Assembly: GCA_014803545.1 (NCBI GenBank)
Contig: JAAVBN010000026.1
Span: 1 to 36,212 of the forward strand
Length of the DNA: 36,212 nt
Direction of reading: 5' to 3'
Source of the DNA: a bacterium
GTDB taxonomy: Bacteria > Pseudomonadota > Alphaproteobacteria > Rs-D84 > CACZYB01
Under the pieces are notes generated by a model that saw only the letters and a list, made by a program, of their open reading frames with translations, searched no databases and was not told where the DNA came from. The number at the start of each line of letters is the position of its first letter. Position 1 is the stretch's first letter. The translations under genes were made by a program, and so were the position numbers. Of this stretch, positions 1-7,235 are shown in pieces.

Positions 1-2
1 TT

Positions 3-329
3 CAATACCAAGAATATTACAAAAAATTAAATAAATTACCAGTTGAAACTATTTCAAAATATCAAACTGGATACTTCCAAAACATAATTAACAAAATCAT
101 TACATTAGTAAAAAATATATTACTAGCGGAATATATGGGTATAATAATGACATTTGGTTTCTTGCTTTATACCCTATATAAACAATCAACAATATTATTT
201 ATCATCTCTTTTATTACAAGTATCATTTGTGTATTTCTAAGCATTAAAATATTAAAAAAAGCAAATGGACAGGTAAAAAACTATACAATCAAGAATATGA
301 ATACTCATCTGTATATAATGATTTCATAA
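3..329 (+). pseudogene. ABC exporter, membrane-domain fragment (5' end outside window)
   Basis: The reading frame is open from the left edge, so the gene starts upstream of the window. It encodes part of an ABC-exporter membrane domain, with a polar stretch (LPVETISKYQTGYF) followed by two hydrophobic helices around GIIMTFGFLLYTLY and ILFIISFITSIICVF. The frame stops at 327-329. The protein logic continues without a gap in the -1 frame from about position 260 (KLYNQEYEYSSVYNDFISN), and that frame runs straight into the ATPase half ending at 1336. This half and the next entry were therefore one gene, split by a frameshift at the A7 tract 254-260. Either the gene is decayed, or the site is a true frameshift signal, or there is a base error. 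Confidence 0.7.
254..260 (+). other. A7 slippery tract at the ABC exporter frameshift
   Basis: Seven A residues read as A AAA AAA with the upstream frame on the last two codons. A -1 slip on these codons enters exactly the frame that encodes the rest of the transporter. The arrangement fits a classic A-AAA-AA(A/G) slippery heptamer, but a one-base indel in a homopolymer gives the same picture. No strong downstream stem is obvious. Confidence 0.5.
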
Positions 330-427
330 GCAATATTCGCACTGTTAAATTATTAAACGACAATAATTATTTTATTACTAAGATAAATAAAGAAGGTAAA
401 AAATGCTATAACGAACACCGAAAATAT

Positions 428-1336
428 GTGAAGTTTTATTCTTTTGAAGAATTAGTGCGTCATATCTTAATAGTCATCCCTTTCTTTCTTGGACTTATAA
501 GTGCAGTTATTGATTTATCACACGGAATTGATACAATAGGAATAATTACCTTTTATATTTCATTACAAGTAGATATGGACTACGTATTTAACGAATTATC
601 CAGAACAATAATAAGTTGGTATGAACTGAAAGCAATTAAAGATAAATTAAAATCTATATTTGAAAATTTGGATAACAGAAATAAACTTGAATCTTTTAAT
701 AAAATTACATTATCTGATGTAGTAATTAAATACCCTAAATCAAATTTGGAAATAAAAGTAAATGAATTTATAATTAATAAAAACGATAAAATCTCAATCA
801 TAGGGCAATCTGGACAAGGTAAAACCTCTATCATAAACCTAATCCTTGGAAATCTTAATCCATACAAGGGAAATATCTTTATTGATAAAAAGAACTTAAC
901 TAATATTAAATTAGATATTGGAACAGTAAGCCAAGAAATTGAATTATTTAATATGTCTATAAAGGACAATCTATGTTTAGATAAACAAATCTCAGATGAA
1001 GAAATTATAAACTATTTAAAGGAATTAGAATTAAACGAAATCTTATTGTTTGAAGACGGAATTTATACAATCGTTGGCGAAAAGGGATTAAAATTATCCA
1101 CTGGTCAAAAACGAAGATTTAATATTTTAAGAAGTTATTTAATGGATAAAAATATTTATATTTTAGATGAGCCAACTTCTAATCTGGATAAACATACCGA
1201 AGAAATAGTTGTAAATTTCATTTTAAAATACTTTAAAAATAAAACATTAATAATCGCTACACATAATGAAAAAATAAATGAAATATGTAATAAATTCTAT
1301 AAATTTGAAAACCATAATTTATTGAAAATAAAATAA
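428..1336 (+). CDS. ABC exporter, end of membrane domain plus ATPase domain
   Basis: This is the C-terminal part of a type I ABC exporter half-transporter. The open frame reaches back to about 260, so the GTG at 428 is only the first start-like codon after the frameshift and probably not a real start. A last hydrophobic membrane segment (HILIVIPFFLGLISAVI) comes first. A complete nucleotide-binding domain follows: Walker A GQSGQGKTS, Q-loop around VSQEIELF, signature LSTGQ (usual form LSGGQ), Walker B YILDEPTSNLD and H-loop IATHNE. The family moves lipids, peptides or drugs out of the cytoplasm using ATP. The substrate cannot be told from the sequence. Without the upstream half it would lack most of the membrane domain. 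Confidence 0.8.
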   Translation: MKFYSFEELVRHILIVIPFFLGLISAVIDLSHGIDTIGIITFYISLQVDMDYVFNELSRTIISWYELKAIKDKLKSIFENLDNRNKLESFNKITLSDVVIKYPKSNLEIKVNEFIINKNDKISIIGQSGQGKTSIINLILGNLNPYKGNIFIDKKNLTNIKLDIGTVSQEIELFNMSIKDNLCLDKQISDEEIINYLKELELNEILLFEDGIYTIVGEKGLKLSTGQKRRFNILRSYLMDKNIYILDEPTSNLDKHTEEIVVNFILKYFKNKTLIIATHNEKINEICNKFYKFENHNLLKIK

Positions 1337-1359
1337 ATCCCACACAAAAAAAACATATA

Positions 1360-1397
1360 AAAAAGGACCTGCAAACACAAGTCCCTTTTCTTTTTTC
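1360..1397. terminator. Bidirectional terminator
   Basis: An imperfect 12-bp stem (1360-1371 with 1378-1389, two mismatches) has A residues on the left arm and a T-rich tail on the right. It lies between the convergent ABC exporter gene and the minus-strand gene ending at 1410 and can serve both. Confidence 0.6.
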
Positions 1398-1409
1398 AAA
1401 ACCTATATA

Positions 1410-2282
1410 CTATTTCCAAAATTTCAAGAAACCCAATAAACCAAGTTTTCCTTGCTTTGAAAAATAAACCTTTCCACAGTAAGGACATTTGTTAAAGTTC
1501 TTTGTAAAGATTTTTGCAATCTTTCTTGCTATTATAACAGGTATTAAAGTAATTATAAATGCAAGAACAACTACACCCAATGTAATCCATTTAAAGTATT
1601 TGTTAATTGAAGACATTACATTTCTTACAACAGAAACCTTTGAATTTGAAAATTCTCTATAAATAGAAGATGTAATTTTTCTTTGGTTTTCAGTCATAAT
1701 ACCATACCTATCCGCAACCAAATTTTTATAGCTTGCATCACTTAAACTTAATTGCTTTTGCATCTGACTTGATCCAAATTCACTAAGTTCTTCTTTCAAA
1801 GCACCTGTTAAATCACTTTGCAAAGTCTTTGCAATATTTTCAGTAGATTCCTTAATTTGAGTATTTATTTTATCAACTTGCTTTTGCAAAGCAGATGTAG
1901 TATCAGCAACCTTTGCTGCCTCTTTAACACCAACTTTTGATAAAATATTTGCACCCTTATTTACCTTTTCAGTTTTCTCAACAACACTATCAAGTTTGAT
2001 TTCTGGCACTTTTATTTTGCTTGTGTATTTGTTAATGTTTATTTTATTAACTAAATCATTTGAAAGAGTTGTATATTGATCCATCAAAGCCTTGTTTGCT
2101 TCATACACACCTTTTACAACAGCAAACTCCTTTATAGCATCAGCCCTTGTATAAATAATATAGCAAAGAGGAAGAGTAATACATACTATCCAAAGAAAGC
2201 TAAAAATATTAGCAATTTTTTTTGCCGTAGAAGTTTGATGCATAACTTTGTATTCATCACCAGATTTTACTTTTTTTACCAT
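1410..2282 (-). CDS. Two-TM coiled-coil protein with CPxCG tail
   Basis: A 290-residue protein of unrecognised family. The start at 2282 is preferred over an upstream codon at 2342 because AGGAG lies 6 nt before it. There is a short basic N-terminus, a hydrophobic helix at about residues 24-44, a long polar helical region (about 60-225, likely coiled coil, rich in K/E/S/Q), a second membrane helix at about 232-252, and a basic C-terminus with a single CPYCG knuckle at 266-270. With two membrane helices the central coiled coil probably sits on the opposite side of the membrane from both termini. The lone CxxC pair could be half a zinc ribbon completed by dimerisation. No function can be assigned. 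Confidence 0.75.
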   Translation of the reverse strand: MVKKVKSGDEYKVMHQTSTAKKIANIFSFLWIVCITLPLCYIIYTRADAIKEFAVVKGVYEANKALMDQYTTLSNDLVNKININKYTSKIKVPEIKLDSVVEKTEKVNKGANILSKVGVKEAAKVADTTSALQKQVDKINTQIKESTENIAKTLQSDLTGALKEELSEFGSSQMQKQLSLSDASYKNLVADRYGIMTENQRKITSSIYREFSNSKVSVVRNVMSSINKYFKWITLGVVVLAFIITLIPVIIARKIAKIFTKNFNKCPYCGKVYFSKQGKLGLLGFLKFWK

Positions 2283-2320
2283 AAATTTCTCCTTTTGTTG
2301 GTTAAACATTACTATTTTAT

Positions 2321-2348
2321 TTGAAACTTTTTCAATATGCAATATAAT
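2321..2348 (+). promoter_or_regulatory. Promoter of the YjbR-like gene
   Basis: TTGAAA at 2321-2326 and TATAAT at 2343-2348 with a 16-bp spacer, 27 bp upstream of the start at 2376. Confidence 0.6.
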
Positions 2349-2375
2349 TATTAAAGGATATAATAGGAAAAAATT

Positions 2376-3041
2376 ATGGATATAATAAAAGAAATTTTTG
2401 ATAATTTTATTTATGATTCAAAAAAACTACTTAATTTTGGTTTCAAAAAACAAAACAATACCTACACCTATAATCAATTACTTTCCAATAAACAATTTGA
2501 ATTAAAGGTAATTATATCTGACAAAGATATAAAAGCAGATGTTTGGGACAAAGACACAAACGACATTTACACACTTGTAAAGGTAGAAAGTGCAAAGGGA
2601 ACATTTATCTCAAAAATAAAAAATGAATTTGAAACTATACTTTATGATATAAGGGATAATTGCTTTACACCAGATGTGTTTAAAACAGCAACTGCAAAAG
2701 AACTTATTAAATATATAAAGGATAAATATAATAATGACTTGGAATTTCTTTGGCAAAAATTTCCAAATAATGCAATCGCCCGCCGAACCGACAATAAAAA
2801 ATGGTATATAGCATTTCTAACAATAAAGGGGAATAAAATAGGATTAAAGGACAACAAAGAAATTGAAATCATTGATATACGAATGAAGCCAGAGGACATT
2901 GAAAAACTTGTTGATAACAAAGTCTACTTTGCTGGCTATCATATGAATAAAAAGCACTGGATAACAATTCCCCTTAACACAAAAATTGATATAAGCACAA
3001 TAAAAAAACTTATTGATGAAAGCTTTGATTTGGCAAAATAA
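2376..3041 (+). CDS. MmcQ/YjbR family protein
   Basis: A 221-residue protein. The C-terminal half (about residues 105-220) matches the MmcQ/YjbR family, a CyaY-like alpha/beta fold. It shows a KWYIAF strand, an EIEIIDIRMKP segment (counterpart of the family's N-LK-P loop) and the hallmark GYHMNKKHWITIPL near residues 188-201. The family is often described as DNA-binding, but its role is poorly known. The N-terminal half (about 1-100) is the extra domain seen in longer members. It has its own promoter and is followed at once by a strong terminator, so it is probably monocistronic. Confidence in family is high, in function low. Confidence 0.8.
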   Translation: MDIIKEIFDNFIYDSKKLLNFGFKKQNNTYTYNQLLSNKQFELKVIISDKDIKADVWDKDTNDIYTLVKVESAKGTFISKIKNEFETILYDIRDNCFTPDVFKTATAKELIKYIKDKYNNDLEFLWQKFPNNAIARRTDNKKWYIAFLTIKGNKIGLKDNKEIEIIDIRMKPEDIEKLVDNKVYFAGYHMNKKHWITIPLNTKIDISTIKKLIDESFDLAK

Positions 3042-3045
3042 AAGT

Positions 3046-3082
3046 AAAAAACTCCACCTCAACCAGACGGAGTTTTTTTTTA
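3046..3082. terminator. Bidirectional terminator
   Basis: A perfect 10-bp stem, AAAAAACTCC at 3046-3055 with GGAGTTTTTT at 3069-3078, followed by more T. It separates the convergent genes ending at 3041 and 3098. Confidence 0.8.
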
Positions 3083-3097
3083 ATAAAATAAAAGAAA

Positions 3098-3424
3098 TTA
3101 TCTTTGTTTTAATTGAGATTTTAACATTGCCTTTTTTTGTTTTTTAGATATTAAATAATTTTTAACAGCTTCATAACTAATACCCTCTTTTTTACATTCT
3201 TTCTTCAAAAACTTTTTTTTACTTAACATATCAGCAGGAGCAGGTATTTCTTCTTCATATACATCATCAGCTATTACAGTTTTCGTATAAACATAAAAGT
3301 CATAATCCTTTTCTTTTATTTTTACCCACTGTTTAAGAAATTTTTCCTGTTTTTTTAAATCAATTACTCTGGCAGTTTCTTCCCTTATAATATCTCTAAT
3401 TTCATCTTTAGTTATGTTATTCAT
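3098..3424 (-). CDS. Small charged hypothetical protein
   Basis: A 108-residue, Lys/Glu-rich, mostly helical soluble protein with no signal peptide. The N-terminus (KDEIRDIIREETARVI) is a predicted amphipathic helix and the C-terminus is strongly basic (SKKQKKAMLKSQLKQR). A purine-rich AAAAAAGGAAA Shine-Dalgarno sequence precedes the ATG. It is transcribed toward the terminator at 3046-3082. I do not recognise the family; the basic tail might bind nucleic acid, which is only a guess. Confidence 0.6.
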   Translation of the reverse strand: MNNITKDEIRDIIREETARVIDLKKQEKFLKQWVKIKEKDYDFYVYTKTVIADDVYEEEIPAPADMLSKKKFLKKECKKEGISYEAVKNYLISKKQKKAMLKSQLKQR

Positions 3425-3517
3425 TTTTATTTCCTTTTTTTAATTAAACAACATAAATCATAAACCAATTGTTTTTTTTGTCAACGACTTTTTTATTAAA
3501 ATAAGATAAAACAAAAA

Positions 3518-3575
3518 CCCGTCTTAAAACGGGCTTAAATTTCTTTTGTTTTTGGCGTCCCCAAGGAGATTTGAA
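3518..3575 (-). repeat. Duplicate of tRNA-Glu 3' end plus terminator (copy A)
   Basis: 58 bp matching 3707-3764 with two mismatches, offset by 189 bp. It contains a CCCGT/ACGGG hairpin (terminator in the minus direction), a spacer, and the last 22-23 nt of the tRNA-Glu gene including encoded CCA. The rest of the tRNA is missing, so this is not a functional tRNA. A duplicated tRNA 3' end is what site-specific integration leaves behind. Confidence 0.75.
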
Positions 3576-3594
3576 AACGTTCTTGTGAGACCTT

Positions 3595-3623
3595 AAACTA
3601 CTCACGGCGTTAGTGAGTAGTTT
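3595..3623. repeat. Perfect 11-bp inverted repeat between the tRNA-end duplicates
   Basis: AAACTACTCAC at 3595-3605 pairs perfectly with GTGAGTAGTTT at 3613-3623 around a 7-nt loop. It lies in the roughly 130 bp between the two copies of the tRNA-Glu 3' end and is part of no gene. Its T-run is short, so it is not a typical terminator. Confidence 0.6.
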
Positions 3624-3706
3624 TAGAAGCGAACAAGGTTGTTTCCGAATTGTGGCAATCGGTATTTATCTAAAATGCTAACCAAGACGAATGGATAAAA
3701 AAAAGT

Positions 3707-3722
3707 CCCGTCTTAAAACGGG
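3707..3722 (-). terminator. tRNA-Glu terminator hairpin
   Basis: CCCGT/ACGGG stem downstream of tRNA-Glu on the minus strand, followed on that strand by a short T-rich tract. It is repeated in copy A at 3518-3533. Confidence 0.55.
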
Positions 3723-3741
3723 CTTGAATTTCTTTTGTTTT

Positions 3742-3817
3742 TGGCGTCCCCAAGGAGATTCGAACTCCTGTTGAGAGATTGAAAGCCTCTAGTCCTAGGC
3801 CTCTAGACGATGGGGAC
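3742..3817 (-). tRNA. tRNA-Glu (UUC)
   Basis: A 76-nt cloverleaf with encoded CCA. The acceptor arm GTCCCCA pairs with TGGGGAC, the D-arm carries the GGCCTAGGAC sequence usual in tRNA-Glu, the anticodon loop CTTTCAA gives UUC, and the T-loop reads TTCGAAT. Its product is the substrate of the GltX encoded at 24917. The 3' end is duplicated downstream. Confidence 0.95.
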
Positions 3818-3895
3818 AACTTTCAAACATAGAGGATATTATACATATATTAAAAACGATTGCAAGCATTTTTTTCATAAATTTATAAAAAATTT

Positions 3896-4381
3896 CTACC
3901 TTACCATATCTCGCGCCGCTTTACTAAGGCTGTCAACTTTCTCGTGATACTTCAAACTTTCCTTTTTCACCCAACAAATAAAAATATTTTTATCGGACAA
4001 GGCGGAAAGTAAAAAATATATTTCATCAAGCAATTCATTCGCACCTGTTGGACGTTGAACATACTTTTTAATCTTTCCAATCGCATTTAAACAATCATTG
4101 AAAATTACTATATCCAAATCGGTCAACTTTTGCTTATTCATATTTAAATAGGCCAAAGTATGCTTAATAGCTTTTAATTCCATTTCCACAGGCGACTTTG
4201 CATCATCAACTCCACTTTTTTCCACATATTCGCCACCAACAGAAACAAATCCATAACCGCCCTTGCCTTTTCCTTCTACAAAACTTCCATCGGAAAAGAA
4301 CACAACCGAGCTTTTCATAAATTCATTACAACGGGCCAATGCCTCTTTTTTATTATAATATTTATCATCAATAATATACAT
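3896..4381 (-). CDS. RNase H-like protein
   Basis: A 161-residue protein with an RNase HI-type fold. All four acidic active-site positions of the family can be placed: D31 in FFSDGS, E68 in VEMELKA, D96 in IFNDC and D150 in KVDSLSKAA, with H146 where RNase HI has its flexible catalytic His. The segment GGYGFVSVGG is the second strand. RNase HI degrades the RNA strand of RNA-DNA hybrids. This protein differs from canonical RnhA by an N-terminal extension of about 23 residues and a divergent core, so it may be a paralogue acting on another substrate. It lies 12 bp downstream of the HExxH gene, probably in one transcript. Confidence 0.75.
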   Translation of the reverse strand: MYIIDDKYYNKKEALARCNEFMKSSVVFFSDGSFVEGKGKGGYGFVSVGGEYVEKSGVDDAKSPVEMELKAIKHTLAYLNMNKQKLTDLDIVIFNDCLNAIGKIKKYVQRPTGANELLDEIYFLLSALSDKNIFICWVKKESLKYHEKVDSLSKAARDMVR

Positions 4382-4393
4382 TTTACCCCTCTC

Positions 4394-5239
4394 TTATCTT
4401 TCTTTTTTATTCACAACCAACAAACTTTTATTAGCTTTCTTTGAAAATTCATAATTCAAAATAAACCTTTTTGCATCGTCATAATTAAATTTTCCATAAA
4501 GGAAGTCATACATTTTATCACCACTATATTTTTTAGCTTTTGCAATTTTATCAAAATTTCTGTTTAATACATATACATCTTCAAATACTTCAAACATTTC
4601 ATCCCAATTTATATTATACTTTGAAAATACCTCACCACCATATTCTGGACCAGTAAAGGTATTCAATATACACTCTGCTACTGCAATAAACTCTTTTTTA
4701 GTAAGCATCTTCTTTTTAATATTTAAAAAATCAAACTCATCCGCATAATCAAGATTAGAAAATTTACATGAATATGCTTCAAAGAATTTCGCAAAATTAA
4801 CTACATTCATAGATTCAATAAAATTATTCTCATATATAAATTCAGATTTTAAATAAGCATCAAGTTCTGTAAACATAAAAAATAAAAATACCTGAAAATT
4901 ATCAAAACTAAGCAACCGTGCAAGAGTTAAACCAGGAAAAGTTTTTTGAATATTTAAATCTTGTGTAAAATGAACATATTCATGAGCCAAACTAGATTTT
5001 ATCAATTTGTCATTTTTAAGAATCTTGTGTGATAGAAATATTTTTTGATTCTTATATTCCGCCGAATCTCCCTTACCCATAACAGCAACATCAACAAAAA
5101 TCCTTTTATCTCCACATTCAAACATTTTTTTAAAAGGAGGATATTCATCACACATTTCCAAATAAGCCTTCTTCAATTTATCTAAATTACTAGAAAACAC
5201 AAAAGGTCCACATACTATATTGTCAGAAACTTTCTTCAT
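4394..5239 (-). CDS. HExxH putative metallopeptidase, no signal peptide
   Basis: 281 residues from the ATG at 5239, chosen because AAGGAT lies 6 nt upstream. The longer reading starting at a TTG at 5296 would begin inside the -35 box. The zinc motif is H86-E87-Y-V-H90, followed by TELDAYLKS, in which E125 is a likely third ligand. This HEXXH plus ELD layout recurs in the secreted protein at 26371-27258, so the two are paralogues; they resemble the putative-metallopeptidase DUF families (DUF6782-like, my recognition and untested). No signal peptide is visible, so it is probably cytoplasmic. The substrate is unknown. Confidence 0.65.
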   Translation of the reverse strand: MKKVSDNIVCGPFVFSSNLDKLKKAYLEMCDEYPPFKKMFECGDKRIFVDVAVMGKGDSAEYKNQKIFLSHKILKNDKLIKSSLAHEYVHFTQDLNIQKTFPGLTLARLLSFDNFQVFLFFMFTELDAYLKSEFIYENNFIESMNVVNFAKFFEAYSCKFSNLDYADEFDFLNIKKKMLTKKEFIAVAECILNTFTGPEYGGEVFSKYNINWDEMFEVFEDVYVLNRNFDKIAKAKKYSGDKMYDFLYGKFNYDDAKRFILNYEFSKKANKSLLVVNKKER

Positions 5240-5267
5240 AATACTATCCTTTATTAAATTTATCATA

Positions 5268-5296
5268 ATATTAAACGAATTTATTTTATTTGTCAA
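5268..5296 (-). promoter_or_regulatory. Promoter of the HExxH/RNase H-like operon
   Basis: On the minus strand TTGACA (5291-5296) and TAATAT (5268-5273) are separated by exactly 17 bp, placing transcription just upstream of the ATG at 5239. This decides the start codon of that gene. Confidence 0.75.
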
Positions 5297-5316
5297 TTAT
5301 TATTTTACTGAAACAA

Positions 5317-5345
5317 TTGATTTTCAACTTCAAAGGTGATAAAAT
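5317..5345 (+). promoter_or_regulatory. fba promoter
   Basis: TTGATT at 5317-5322 and TAAAAT at 5340-5345 with a 17-bp spacer, about 37 bp before the start of fba. It faces away from the minus-strand promoter at 5268-5296. Confidence 0.65.
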
Positions 5346-5381
5346 TTAATCACTTTAACAAATAAAAAAGGAGAAATAAAA

Positions 5382-6446
5382 ATGGCAATGGTATCTTTAA
5401 GACAATTACTTGATAACGCTTCCGAATACGGATACGGTATTCCAGCATTCAATATAAACAATATGGAACAAATGCTCGCAGTCCTCGCTGCCGCAAACAA
5501 ATGTAATGCTCCTGTTATTATCCAAGCATCAAAAGGTGCAAGAGCTTATGCAAATGATAAGGTCCTTACTCATCTTATGAAGGCCGCAGTTGAGATGTAT
5601 CCACATCTTCCAATCTGCCTTCACCAAGATCACGGTCCATCAGTTTCTGTATGTGCCTCCGCAATCGCAAACGGCTTTACTTCCGTTATGATGGACGGCT
5701 CCCTTACCCCAGACGGCAAACCTTCAAGCTTTGAATACAACGTTGATGTTACAAAACATACCGCATGTATTGCACACCCTCTTGGTGTATCAGTAGAAGG
5801 CGAAATCGGAGTTATCGGTTCACTTGAAACTGGAAAGGGCGAAAAGGAAGACGGCTTCGGTGCAGAAGGCACAGTATCAAAGGACAAACTCGTCACCAAT
5901 CCAGCCGAGGCAGCAAAGTTTGTTGCCGCAACTCACGTTGACGCACTCGCTGTTGCAATCGGAACTTCACACGGCGCATATAAGTTTACAAGAAAACCAG
6001 ACGGTGAAATTCTTTCTATTGAAACAGTAAAACTTATCCATGAAAAACTTCCAAATACCGCTTTGGTAATGCACGGCTCTTCCAGTGTTCCACAAGATTT
6101 ACTTGAAGAAATCAACAAATACGGTGGTGCAATTCCTGAAACCTATGGTGTTCCAGTAGAAGAAATTCAAAAAGGTATCAAATACGGTGTCCGCAAAGTC
6201 AATGTTGATACAGACCTTCGTCTTGCTTGCACCGCAGCAATCAGAAAAGTTTATGCAGAAAACCCTGCTGAATTTGACCCAAGAAAGTATTTAAAGCCAG
6301 CAATAGAGAAAATGCAATCTGTATGTGAGGCAAGATACGAACAATTTGGTGCCGCAGGTCATGCCGACAAAATCAAACCAATATCACTTCTTGATATGGC
6401 AAAAAGATATGAGTCTGGCGAACTTGACCCAATCATCAAAGAATAA
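5382..6446 (+). CDS. fba: Class II fructose-bisphosphate aldolase
   Basis: This glycolytic and gluconeogenic enzyme interconverts fructose 1,6-bisphosphate with dihydroxyacetone phosphate and glyceraldehyde 3-phosphate, using zinc. At 354 residues it is the usual length for the class IIB (CbbA-like) group. Visible motifs are HQDHG with D83 as catalytic acid and H84 as zinc ligand, GTSHGAYK (H197 zinc), MHGSSS (H231 zinc) and KVNVDTDLR, the phosphate and substrate loop. AAGGAG precedes the ATG at 5382. Codon use is clearly more C/G-rich at third positions than in neighbouring genes, as expected for a highly expressed gene. It has its own promoter and terminator. Confidence 0.97.
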   Translation: MAMVSLRQLLDNASEYGYGIPAFNINNMEQMLAVLAAANKCNAPVIIQASKGARAYANDKVLTHLMKAAVEMYPHLPICLHQDHGPSVSVCASAIANGFTSVMMDGSLTPDGKPSSFEYNVDVTKHTACIAHPLGVSVEGEIGVIGSLETGKGEKEDGFGAEGTVSKDKLVTNPAEAAKFVAATHVDALAVAIGTSHGAYKFTRKPDGEILSIETVKLIHEKLPNTALVMHGSSSVPQDLLEEINKYGGAIPETYGVPVEEIQKGIKYGVRKVNVDTDLRLACTAAIRKVYAENPAEFDPRKYLKPAIEKMQSVCEARYEQFGAAGHADKIKPISLLDMAKRYESGELDPIIKE

Positions 6447-6450
6447 AAAA

Positions 6451-6480
6451 AACAGCCCCTCGGACCTGAGGGGCTTTTAA
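6451..6480. terminator. Bidirectional terminator (fba / family A gene)
   Basis: AGCCCCTC at 6454-6461 pairs with GAGGGGCT at 6468-6475, with A-rich left and T-rich right flanks. The sequence is nearly identical to the terminator at 30752-30785, which also ends a family A gene, so it seems to be part of the duplicated module. Confidence 0.8.
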
Positions 6481-7209
6481 TTATCTTCCATTATTTTTTA
6501 AATTTGGATAAAATCTTTTAACAATTTCTTTATATTCTGGATATTCTTTTCTTTCAAGGAAATCTCTCAAGAAACGAAGTAATTCACGTTCATTTAATAA
6601 ACAATTAGTTACAAACATATCAATATATTCAGACTTTTTTATTGTTTCACGACTATAACTAGATTCATAATTATTTATTTCATACTCATATTCATGCTCA
6701 TATGTATAATCTCTTATTTCATTATTAAACATAGCATTAAGAATTGCCTCACGATTTTCTAATCGTTTAAATATATTATAAGATTTTTGTAATAGTTCCC
6801 TTTTTAAATCAGTATTGCCACCACTTTTATCTAAGTCCATATGCTGTACCTTTGGGTCCTTACTATTGTAATATTCACATGTAATATCATTTTCACATAT
6901 GTCAACCAATCTGTTTAACAACTTATATCTGTTGGGATTACTTTTATTAAAAAGATTAGTAAAATTCTCTAAAAGTGAAACATATCTATCTGGTAATTGT
7001 AATAATTTGTCTACTATAACATCTAAAGGTTGGTTATCTACCTCTGATATTCTTCTAGCAATGGATTGTTCATTTTTGTATTTATAGGAATAAGTTATAA
7101 TATTTTTTCCTTTTAATGGATGTCTTACTGATATATACATTTTTTCTATATCTTTATAAGTCAAATACTTAACCTTGCTTTTATTTGTATTTTTTTCAAC
7201 TGTATTCAT
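6481..7209 (-). CDS. Family A paralogue 1, unknown function
   Basis: A 242-residue soluble, helical, charged protein with no signal peptide or membrane segment. It is a paralogue of the products at 30800-31408 and 31423-32058. Shared points are an N-terminal VKYLTYKDIEK segment, a middle NPNRYKLLNRLVDICE, then LLQKSYNIFKRLENREAILNAMF, and a C-terminal LLNERELLRFLRDFLERKEYPEYKEIV followed by RFYPNLKNNGR. This copy carries an extra Tyr/Glu-rich insert at about residues 165-185. GAGG precedes the ATG. Upstream lies the conserved promoter/hairpin leader. Multi-copy occurrence with a conserved leader suggests a lineage-specific family; no function can be named. Confidence 0.7.
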   Translation of the reverse strand: MNTVEKNTNKSKVKYLTYKDIEKMYISVRHPLKGKNIITYSYKYKNEQSIARRISEVDNQPLDVIVDKLLQLPDRYVSLLENFTNLFNKSNPNRYKLLNRLVDICENDITCEYYNSKDPKVQHMDLDKSGGNTDLKRELLQKSYNIFKRLENREAILNAMFNNEIRDYTYEHEYEYEINNYESSYSRETIKKSEYIDMFVTNCLLNERELLRFLRDFLERKEYPEYKEIVKRFYPNLKNNGR

Positions 7210-7235
7210 TTTAATACCTCGATTTTATTTTACTG

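Noticed and set aside
580..969. Minus-strand open frame inside the ABC exporter
   Set aside because: It lies entirely opposite the conserved ATPase domain and has no family features.
3554..3576. A second tRNA-Glu gene
   Set aside because: Only the last 22-23 nt of the tRNA are present; the other arms are missing, so it is a duplicated 3' end.
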